DNA of 8,593 bases from Thermoplasmata archaeon (GTDB lineage Archaea; Thermoplasmatota; Penumbrarchaeia; Penumbrarchaeales; EX4484-36): positions 1 through 8,593 of the forward strand of contig JAGHBW010000170.1 of NCBI GenBank assembly GCA_021160765.1, given 5' to 3'. Positions 1 through 5,007 of the stretch are shown one piece after another (positions within the stretch are counted from its first letter, which is position 1; each line of letters starts with the position of its first letter). Position numbers and translations under genes: made by a program. Below the pieces are notes generated by a model. The model had not been told where the DNA came from, did no database searches, and saw only the letters and a program-made list of their open reading frames with translations.

Positions 1-739
1 CCTCCTCCAGTATCTCCTTCAGAACCCTCTCAGCAGCCCTCCGGTACTCCTCTCTATCCTCATATTTCTTCTTCACTATCCTCTCCCCCCTTCTCCCCCA
101 CCTCTCCACCAGCTTCCTGTCCACCTCCTCCTGAAGCAGTGGATCCTTGAAGAGCCTCTCGTCAAGTGTGCTCTTAAGGCGCGCAAACCTGCCCCGTAGG
201 CTCTTAACTGCCACCTTTACCTCCTCCCTCTTAACCCCCCTCCTCTCCCTTCCGAAAAGGAACCTCTTAAGCCACGCCAGGGCGGAGCGTATTGCCATCA
301 CTATTCTTTTGAAAAAGAGGATTATCCTCTCAAGGAGGCTCAGCCTCTCCTCCTCACCCCTATACCTCACCTCCAGGGCCGCTATAAGTTCATCTTCAAC
401 CCCAAGCCCTCTGATCTCTCCCTCTGAGAACCTCAGAAGCCTGACCTCTGTATCCAGCTCCTCCCTTCTCCTCCTCAGACGCGCAAGTTCCCTCCTCATC
501 CTCTCCTTGAGCTCCTTAAGCCTCCTCTCCCTCTCCTTCATGTACTCCTCCCTGTACCTCTTCACCCACCTCTCAAACTCCTCATCCTTCTGAAGGTCAT
601 TAAGAAGCTCATCAATCCCCTCCACCCCCCTCTCCGCAAGAATCCTGACAGCCGCTCTTCTCTGAGCCGGTGTGAGAGCAAGCCTCTCCCGGGGTTTGAC
701 CTCACAGGAGGGGAACTGGATCAGATACTCCGCTTCCAA
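1..739 (-). CDS. Highly charged coiled-coil protein, AAA+ operon partner (partial, C-terminus beyond window)
   Basis: I do not recognise this protein. The frame is open without a stop from the start codon to the window edge (246 codons visible), so the C-terminus is missing. It is extremely rich in Arg, Lys and Glu. Residues about 45-100 look like a continuous coiled coil. Residues about 127-154 (core ERIILFFKRIVMAIRSALAW) form a hydrophobic helix interrupted by Lys/Arg every 4-7 residues, more like an amphipathic membrane-surface helix than a clean transmembrane span. More basic helices follow. I chose the TTG at 739 because a good SD, GAGGTGA (748-754), lies 8 nt upstream; a GTG at 751 is in frame but sits inside that SD. 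The start lies 4 nt past the TAG of the ATPase gene, so the two are surely co-transcribed. AAA+ proteins of this class often pair with a VWA-domain protein, but no VWA motif is visible in this part. Arg codons are almost all AGG/AGA. Confidence 0.8.
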   Translation of the reverse strand, partial: MEAEYLIQFPSCEVKPRERLALTPAQRRAAVRILAERGVEGIDELLNDLQKDEEFERWVKRYREEYMKERERRLKELKERMRRELARLRRRREELDTEVRLLRFSEGEIRGLGVEDELIAALEVRYRGEEERLSLLERIILFFKRIVMAIRSALAWLKRFLFGRERRGVKREEVKVAVKSLRGRFARLKSTLDERLFKDPLLQEEVDRKLVERWGRRGERIVKKKYEDREEYRRAAERVLKEILEE

Positions 740-743
740 AACC

Positions 744-2225
744 CTACTCACCTCTGCACTTGATTACACCCTCATCGCTTATCTCAGCCACAGTCTCTGC
801 GGCCATTTTAAGGAGGGAGGTCTCATCCAGCCATCTAGAGGAGGGCTCCACGCTCTTCAGATACTCCAAAAACCTCTCCACAGAGACCCTACCCTTGAGG
901 CTCTCCGGGGACGCACTGCCCTCAAGAACACTCTTCAAGGACTCCTTCAGTTCACGTTCAAGTGCTGGCTGAGATCCAAGGCTCTTCTGAGAAAAGCTGC
1001 ACCACCAGCTCCTCAAAGCCTCCTCTATAACCTCCGGGAGGTTCTCCTTCAAGAATGTGGCAACGATCTCCTCGTTCCTCAGGAAGGAGTCGCCGCCCCT
1101 GGCCCTTATCCTTCCGTAGAGTGCATCCCTGGCGCCCTTCCTGAAGTCGCCTAAGTCCACCCTCCCCTTGCCCGCCATTCTGGCGTATGCCCAGGACCTG
1201 GATATGACGTCCATCATAGTTCTGTTTGACCCCACCTCAGAGAGCTCTGGGACGTCCACCCCCATAGCCCTCCAGTTCTCAAGAAGGTAAACAGCCGCCT
1301 CCACGTACACCCGGGGGAAGGCCACCCCATCCCCCTCCCACAGGGGGTGGGAGAGGTAGGCTATCTTCAGGTTGTTCCTGTGCTCCTTGCTCCAGTCAAC
1401 GTAGACGTTGCTCAGGCGGTCGTTCAGAGGCTCTGTTATGTTGTCCAGATCACGCAGATTGGAGGTTGTCACAGCGACGAACCTTGCAGGAAAGGTCTCC
1501 CTGGATTTTGCAGGTGTGACTATCCCCTCCTGAAGGGCCTGAAGCAGTACGTTCTGTGTTCCCAGCGGGAGCTTCCCAACCTCATCCACCATCAGAACCC
1601 CCCGGTTGGACTGAAGAAGTTTACCCGGCTCTAATATAAGCGGGCTGGTTGGGTCCCCGAGCGCCTCAAGCTTGTGAATGTTGATAACACCGGTTAGGTG
1701 GTCCGGGAAGACCTCGGAGGAACCCTGAACCCTGGCAAAGCCGTATCCCTCCTTAAGCTTGGTTCTTGTCACAGGAACGCTTGTCGGGTCCACCTCTCTT
1801 GGGTCAAATATCCCATCCTTGGCAAACCTCCTCTGGCACATGGGACAGGGGGGGTACTTGCGGGCCACCTCCTCGTCCACTATTGAGAGGGGGTCATCCT
1901 GAACGGGACACCCTTCAACGGCGTATATCTCCTTCGGGAAGAGGTTCCAGATGTCCTTTGCAAGGGTGGTCTTTCCAGTTCCAGAAGGGCCGAAGAATAG
2001 TACGTGGGAGCCGGAGATGAGGGCGGAGACGAGCTCCTTTAAAACGTCAGGGTCCAGTATGGTGTTGGGGAAGAGGCGCCCCATGGCCTCCTCCTCACTT
2101 AAACCCTCCCTTCGGTACCCTTCAATAAGTTCAATGATTCTATCCCTCAAGACCTCCTGAGGTGTTTTGAACCTGTACCCCTCGCGAATAAGGTCTGCCG
2201 CTGTGAGCTTCTTCTCTTTTGCCAT
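744..2225 (-). CDS. AAA+ ATPase of the MoxR/PrkA/Mg-chelatase-like class
   Basis: Predicted cytoplasmic AAA+ ATPase of 493 residues, probably a ring-forming remodelling factor. Numbered from the ATG at 2225: Walker A GPSGTGKTT at 79-87; Walker B LMVDE ending at D214-E215; sensor 1 TTSN at 253-256; arginine finger in NDRLS (R270); sensor 2 GSNR (R335). Between Walker A and B is an insert with GCPVQDDPL (C106) and a CPMC pair (C127, C130), then FPDHLTG and a GDP...NRG stretch. From memory this order resembles the AAA domain of PrkA, whose signature is GCPMHEEPL...SDP...NRG. PrkA has a C-terminal kinase-like domain and is about 640 residues; here only about 150 helical residues follow sensor 2, with no such domain recognisable. 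I prefer the ATG at 2225 because AGGTGA (2231-2236) lies 5 nt upstream; the in-frame GTG at 2234 overlaps that SD. The coiled-coil gene follows immediately. The substrate is unknown; Mg-chelatase is unlikely without other chelatase subunits nearby. Confidence 0.9.
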   Translation of the reverse strand: MAKEKKLTAADLIREGYRFKTPQEVLRDRIIELIEGYRREGLSEEEAMGRLFPNTILDPDVLKELVSALISGSHVLFFGPSGTGKTTLAKDIWNLFPKEIYAVEGCPVQDDPLSIVDEEVARKYPPCPMCQRRFAKDGIFDPREVDPTSVPVTRTKLKEGYGFARVQGSSEVFPDHLTGVINIHKLEALGDPTSPLILEPGKLLQSNRGVLMVDEVGKLPLGTQNVLLQALQEGIVTPAKSRETFPARFVAVTTSNLRDLDNITEPLNDRLSNVYVDWSKEHRNNLKIAYLSHPLWEGDGVAFPRVYVEAAVYLLENWRAMGVDVPELSEVGSNRTMMDVISRSWAYARMAGKGRVDLGDFRKGARDALYGRIRARGGDSFLRNEEIVATFLKENLPEVIEEALRSWWCSFSQKSLGSQPALERELKESLKSVLEGSASPESLKGRVSVERFLEYLKSVEPSSRWLDETSLLKMAAETVAEISDEGVIKCRGE

Positions 2226-2261
2226 TTCACTCACCTGTATTTCTCCATAGCTATAGCTCCC

Positions 2262-2275
2262 TATATTTTTAACCC
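2262..2275 (-). promoter_or_regulatory. BRE/TATA promoter element of the AAA+ operon
   Basis: On the minus strand this reads GGGTTAAAAATATA. The TATA centre (about 2267) is 42 bp from the ATG at 2225, which predicts transcription starting near 2240 with a short leader of about 15 nt that just contains the SD at 2231-2236. The purine-rich GGGTTAA occupies the BRE position. Spacing and composition fit an archaeal TBP/TFB promoter; the start site itself is inferred. Confidence 0.55.
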
Positions 2276-2276
2276 A

Positions 2277-2289
2277 AACTGTGGCAGTT
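2277..2289. promoter_or_regulatory. Candidate operator dyad between divergent promoters
   Basis: AACTG-TGG-CAGTT is a perfect 5-bp inverted repeat around a 3-bp centre. It lies close to midway between the two outward-facing TATA elements at 2262-2275 and 2301-2311. With one extra A in the left arm the symmetry extends to CCAA/TTGG. The location suits a regulator acting on both promoters, but a short dyad can occur by chance. Confidence 0.25.
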
Positions 2290-2300
2290 GGTTGAGGGAA

Positions 2301-2311
2301 GGGTTAATATA
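2301..2311 (+). promoter_or_regulatory. BRE/TATA promoter element of the small orphan gene
   Basis: GGGTTAATATA repeats, in the opposite orientation, the GGGTTAA-plus-TATA arrangement of the AAA+ operon promoter. Its TATA centre (about 2307) lies about 35 bp before the GTG at 2343, predicting a very short leader that begins near the SD. Confidence 0.5.
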
Positions 2312-2342
2312 CAGGTAAATAAAGTGTAAGGGGGGTGATTCT

Positions 2343-2648
2343 GTGGAGGAGGAAGATGCCATCACCGTCTCAAAGAAGGGGGTTAAAGAGATAAGAGAGC
2401 TTGAGGAGGCGGGCAGGTACGCCATCTACCTCTACAGGGACCTTGAGAGCGGGGAGGTGAGGGAGAGGAAGAGGAAGCTGGTCCTGTTGAGCGATGACGG
2501 AGAGTGGAGGGAGTTCTTCATTATCCCAACAAAAACCCCGGGGAGGGACCTCCTTCTCCACGCTGAGGAGAAGGAGAGGGGAAGGGGGATAAAGACGGAG
2601 AGGGGGGTAATAAGCCTCAAAGAGATACTGAGTGGAGAAGACTTTTAG
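2343..2648 (+). CDS. Small charged hypothetical protein (101 aa)
   Basis: I do not recognise this protein. It begins with GTG; the SD GGTGAT (2334-2339) lies 3 nt upstream within a run of G. It has 101 residues, no cysteine, no signal peptide and no membrane segment, so it is probably soluble and cytoplasmic. Alternating hydrophobic and charged residues (about 25-63: YAIYLYRD, RKRKLVLLSDDGEW, REFFIIPTKTPG) suggest a small antiparallel beta-sheet after an N-terminal helix, with a mixed-charge C-terminal helix. Codon use (AGG/GAG-rich) matches the neighbours, which together with the SD and promoter supports a real gene. It is divergent from the AAA+ operon and may share regulation with it through the intergenic dyad. 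A T6 tract (2654-2659) just after the stop could end the transcript. Confidence 0.75.
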   Translation: MEEEDAITVSKKGVKEIRELEEAGRYAIYLYRDLESGEVRERKRKLVLLSDDGEWREFFIIPTKTPGRDLLLHAEEKERGRGIKTERGVISLKEILSGEDF

Positions 2649-2653
2649 AGCAA

Positions 2654-2659
2654 TTTTTT
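2654..2659 (+). terminator. Oligo-T tract after the small orphan gene
   Basis: Six consecutive T begin 5 nt after the TAG stop, preceded by a T4 tract at 2643-2646. Archaeal RNA polymerase can terminate at such coding-strand T-tracts without a hairpin. No stem-loop is visible. Confidence 0.4.
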
Positions 2660-2665
2660 ATCAAA

Positions 2666-2675
2666 TTTTAAATAT
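2666..2675 (+). promoter_or_regulatory. TATA box, probable leaderless promoter
   Basis: TTTTAAATAT is centred about 28 bp before the ATG at 2699, and no SD-like sequence lies between. The predicted transcription start falls within a couple of bases of the start codon, so the mRNA for the small membrane protein is probably leaderless. Confidence 0.6.
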
Positions 2676-2698
2676 CAAACATCACATATTCACCCTGT

Positions 2699-3040
2699 AT
2701 GTTTCCATTTATGGCGTACCCACCGGGAGAGGGTGTTTTCATGTTCTCCATGTGCTTTGGATACATAATACTCATCGTCATATGGATCGTTGTTGCTGTG
2801 TGGGTTTACAGGGACGCAGAAAGCAGAGGTATGGAGGGTGTCCTCTGGCTTATTGTGGTTCTTGTGGCAGGTATAATTGGGCTCATCATATATCTCATTA
2901 TACGAAAAGACAAACCTAAACCTGCCCAATATGGCGGTTATCCTTATGGGACGTATCCCCCCTATCAGAGCCAATATCCGTATTACGGCCAGCCACCTCA
3001 GTATGGCCAGCAGCCGCCCAATCCACCGAAATCCCCGTAA
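2699..3040 (+). CDS. Small two-helix membrane protein with Tyr/Pro/Gln-rich tail
   Basis: 113 residues with two predicted transmembrane helices (about 13-36 and 46-68) joined by a short polar turn, VYRDAESRGMEG. The turn followed by a second helix and a basic RKDK stop resembles the PLDc_N-type domain of small prokaryotic membrane proteins (recognised by pattern only). Residues about 74-113 are a low-complexity tail made mostly of Tyr, Pro, Gln and Gly (about nine Tyr and eleven Pro), probably disordered. With a helical hairpin and basic residues after each helix the orientation is uncertain; the positive-inside rule favours a cytoplasmic tail. The start at 2699 fits the TATA box for a leaderless message; an internal ATG at 2711 is possible. 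It ends 12 bp from the stop of the convergent gene. Function is unknown; the tail might mediate protein interaction or condensation. Confidence 0.8.
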   Translation: MFPFMAYPPGEGVFMFSMCFGYIILIVIWIVVAVWVYRDAESRGMEGVLWLIVVLVAGIIGLIIYLIIRKDKPKPAQYGGYPYGTYPPYQSQYPYYGQPPQYGQQPPNPPKSP

Positions 3041-3049
3041 TCCACGTAC

Positions 3050-3054
3050 TTTTT
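3050..3054 (+). terminator. Short T-tract between convergent genes
   Basis: T5 lies 9 nt after the TAA of the small membrane protein gene and overlaps the stop of the opposing gene. It is a plausible weak archaeal terminator for the plus-strand transcript, with no hairpin. Confidence 0.3.
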
Positions 3055-4054
3055 AGATTACCACACTCTCCTGTATCAGGATATCCCGCCCCATGTCGTT
3101 AACGGGTGCCAGCACAATCTCGTATCCGAGAAAGACCACCTCCCGCGAGTTTCCGTGCGTCATGAAGATCGGGTACCAACTCTTTAAGGTTAGATTGCGC
3201 TCTTTAAGACCTGCATAACCGTTCTCCGCTATGTCGTTAAGAACTGAGGTTATTGGGCGCGTTGTACCTCTCCGGACCACCTTGGTGTATGGAAGGGATA
3301 GATCCACACACTTTACTAAAACACCACCAGGACCGAACGTTAGAGTGACCCTGCCGTAGAAACCCTTCACCGGTATTCCGTTTATATATTGCCTGAGCGT
3401 GACGGATTGCTTCAGGTAACCCAACAATACCCTCTTACCGGTGGTGGTGTTGCCCTTCCACATACGGGAGTAGACAATGCTCTCCACCCTGTAGTCGGTG
3501 TTATTACCCCTGTAGAGTTTTACAAATTTCAGACTTATGTTTATGAGAGTCCCATTTGGGAGAAAGTCCTTTATATCCCGTGGTGTGGTGGTATTGTACC
3601 CCTTCAGCTTGTATAATACGAGAAAACGATTTCTGTATATGGTGAGCGTCCTGTTTCTATCCTTTCTGTCGTAGTACTGGAAGGTATAGGTGTTATTACC
3701 ACTTCTGTCTCCGGTATAAAGAACGGGGTCTTTGAGAATTCTTCTTGCAACCTGCCAGGAGAAGGACAGGTTGTACTGGGGGGCAACTGCAACCCTGAGA
3801 TATGGTATCCCCCCCTTCTTGTCAACCTGCTCAAAAGTGCTGTTGTTGGTGTATATATTGTGCTTCTCCCCACTCGCCAGAAGGAGCAACTCACCGTTAT
3901 CTGAGCTGCCGGATTCGTTGTTCTGATGTGAAGAACCATCATTCCCCTTATCATTCTTTTCCGTGTTCACGTAATACATCCCGCCGAAAACAAGCAGTAT
4001 GACCAAACCCACAACAACATAAATCGTTGGAGATTCCCTCATTTTCAGCCGCAT
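3053..4054 (-). CDS. Membrane-anchored extracytoplasmic protein rich in N-glycosylation sequons
   Basis: 333 residues. A short basic N-terminus is followed by one hydrophobic segment (about 11-29), which acts as an uncleaved anchor or signal peptide, then a hydrophilic Asn/Ser/Asp linker (about 30-55) and a long beta-rich domain, presumably outside the cell. I count 12 N-X-S/T sequons, at N46, 70, 71, 95, 120, 134, 154, 167, 172, 184, 202 and 287; eleven lie in residues 46-202. Residues about 218-250 (RQYINGIPVKGFYGRVTLTF, then GPGGVLVK) resemble one repeat of PepSY/YycI-like domains, where a 'y.nGiPv.g' strand pair recurs; this is a weak pattern match. There is a single Cys (C249), so no internal disulfide. 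The ATG at 4054 has GGAGGAG about 6 nt upstream, but a TATA-like AATTTAAT (4076-4083, minus) would start transcription at the ATG, so the leader is unresolved. Function is unknown. Confidence 0.82.
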   Translation of the reverse strand: MRLKMRESPTIYVVVGLVILLVFGGMYYVNTEKNDKGNDGSSHQNNESGSSDNGELLLLASGEKHNIYTNNSTFEQVDKKGGIPYLRVAVAPQYNLSFSWQVARRILKDPVLYTGDRSGNNTYTFQYYDRKDRNRTLTIYRNRFLVLYKLKGYNTTTPRDIKDFLPNGTLINISLKFVKLYRGNNTDYRVESIVYSRMWKGNTTTGKRVLLGYLKQSVTLRQYINGIPVKGFYGRVTLTFGPGGVLVKCVDLSLPYTKVVRRGTTRPITSVLNDIAENGYAGLKERNLTLKSWYPIFMTHGNSREVVFLGYEIVLAPVNDMGRDILIQESVVI

Positions 4055-4075
4055 ACCTCTCTCCTCCAGTCACAC

Positions 4076-4083
4076 ATTAAATT
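4076..4083 (-). promoter_or_regulatory. Possible TATA box for the sequon-rich protein gene
   Basis: Minus-strand AATTTAAT is centred about 25 bp before the ATG at 4054, the distance expected for leaderless transcription. The presence of an SD-like GGAGGAG between box and ATG argues against it. Alternative minus-strand TATA-like sites occur farther upstream, near 4168-4177 and 4209-4217. Confidence 0.3.
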
Positions 4084-4128
4084 GAAATTGTTGACCTCCA
4101 TCTTACCTCACAACTATTCACCTTCTGC

Positions 4129-4141
4129 ACACATTATGTGT
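4129..4141. repeat. Perfect 13-bp dyad in the intergenic gap
   Basis: ACACAT-T-ATGTGT is a perfect palindrome with one central base. A half-site copy, CACACATTA, is repeated at 4071-4079, immediately upstream of the SD of the sequon-rich gene (second copy 4128-4136). The two copies 57 bp apart could be a regulator binding pair. The dyad is followed directly by a T6 tract (4141-4146). Confidence 0.35.
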
Positions 4142-4172
4142 TTTTTCATCTCTTCATTTTTTCCCAGAATAT

Positions 4173-4201
4173 ATAGGAAACTTCTCCTATTCTTTTTTTT
4201 T
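4173..4201 (+). terminator. Hairpin plus T9, intrinsic-terminator-like, plus strand
   Basis: ATAGGA (4173-4178) and TCCTAT (4185-4190) form a perfect 6-bp stem with a 6-nt loop, followed at 4191 by TC and nine T. On the plus strand this looks like an intrinsic terminator, yet no plus-strand gene is seen upstream: both flanking genes are on the minus strand. It might end an antisense or small RNA. On the minus strand the same bases would be a hairpin in an upstream leader. Confidence 0.35.
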
Positions 4202-4243
4202 CGGTCCATAATATAAAGGGGGTGGGTATAATTAATCAGCAAT

Positions 4244-4954
4244 TCAGAACTTCTCCGGCTCACCCAAACTCCCGGGGGAAAACCTCTTTTTAAGGAGAAA
4301 CTTCAGATTGTTCCACCCATCCCTCCAGGTGTTCAGTTTCACCTCGCCCTCCCTGGGGCGGTAGGGAACAGAGATCTCCTTTGCTTTAATCTTGGGGTTC
4401 CTGAATGCCTCTATCTTTATCTCCTCTGAGAGGGCCATTCCGTCGGAGGTCAGGCGCATCTTCTTGAGAATCTCCCTTCTGAAGACCCACATCCCGCTCT
4501 GCGAGTCGTTCAATGGTACACGGAAAAGAAGCCTTGCAGCCACCTTGAGTATCCAGTTCCCCAGCCGATGAGTGAAGTTCATCGCCCCCCTCTCCATCAT
4601 CCTGAACCTGTCGCACGTAATGAAGTCCAGCCCCTCCCTCTCAAGCCTCTCAACAAGCTCATCCACCATCTCCGCCGGATACGTCAGATCCCCATCCATG
4701 GTGACTATTATCTCACCACGTGCCTCTTTAAAACCTGTCTTGTAGGCCCGCCCGTAGCCCCTCCTCTTCTCCATCACAACCCTTGCACCCTTCTCCCTGG
4801 CTATCTCAACAGTCCTGTCTGTGGACAGTCCATCCACTATGACTACCTCGTATTCATCCCCTCGGGGGAGCATGTCAAGGACCTTCCCGATGGACCTCTC
4901 CTCGTTGAGGGTGGGGATGACCACAGAGACCTTCACTTTCTTTTTCTCAGCCAT
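4244..4954 (-). CDS. Family 2 glycosyltransferase, dolichyl-phosphate sugar synthase-like
   Basis: 236-residue GT-A fold glycosyltransferase, likely transferring a hexose from a nucleotide sugar to a polyprenyl/dolichyl phosphate at the cytoplasmic membrane face. Visible family motifs: VVIPTLNEE (11-19) at the nucleotide-binding N-terminus; DGLSTD (41-46); the metal-binding DGD at 87-89; NDSQSGMWVF (139-148), matching the conserved D-S-Q-S-G acceptor-side motif; and a basic C-terminal stretch with YRPREGE...W. There is no C-terminal transmembrane segment, so it is of the soluble DPM1-like type. The frame stays open further upstream, but the ATG at 4954 is preferred: it lies at the start of the conserved domain, is preceded by GGTGAGGTGG, and lies about 26 bp from the shared TATA box. 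It is divergent from the polyferredoxin gene. Donor (GDP-Man or UDP-Glc) cannot be told from sequence. A role in N-glycosylation fits the nearby phosphohexomutase and sequon-rich protein. Confidence 0.9.
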   Translation of the reverse strand: MAEKKKVKVSVVIPTLNEERSIGKVLDMLPRGDEYEVVIVDGLSTDRTVEIAREKGARVVMEKRRGYGRAYKTGFKEARGEIIVTMDGDLTYPAEMVDELVERLEREGLDFITCDRFRMMERGAMNFTHRLGNWILKVAARLLFRVPLNDSQSGMWVFRREILKKMRLTSDGMALSEEIKIEAFRNPKIKAKEISVPYRPREGEVKLNTWRDGWNNLKFLLKKRFSPGSLGEPEKF

Positions 4955-4975
4955 CCACCTCACCCATTGTAGCAA

Positions 4976-4985
4976 TTTATATAAA
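4976..4985. promoter_or_regulatory. Palindromic TATA box shared by two divergent genes
   Basis: TTTATATAAA is its own reverse complement. Its centre (4980.5) is 27.5 bp from the ATG at 5008 (plus) and 26.5 bp from the ATG at 4954 (minus), in both cases the distance at which an archaeal TATA box sets the transcription start. Both genes could therefore be transcribed, leaderless or nearly so, from one box. The plus side has a more BRE-like AGCAA upstream flank than the minus side. Confidence 0.65.
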
Positions 4986-5007
4986 ACTGTCTTCTCTACC
5001 CTTCCCA

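Noticed and set aside
740..751. GTG at 751 as start of the coiled-coil gene
   Set aside because: This GTG is itself part of the SD GAGGTGA and has no SD of its own; the TTG at 739 has ideal spacing. It cannot be fully excluded.
147..1154. Plus-strand open frames at 147-593 (Ser/Leu-rich) and 672-1154
   Set aside because: They are antisense shadows of the purine-rich minus-strand genes. Their Ser/Leu-rich or unpatterned proteins arise from reading AGG/GAG codons backwards, with no SD, promoter or recognisable domain.
744..2225. Annotation as a magnesium chelatase subunit
   Set aside because: The AAA+ core is related, but no ChlD/ChlH-like gene or tetrapyrrole pathway gene is in view, and the insert looks more PrkA-like.
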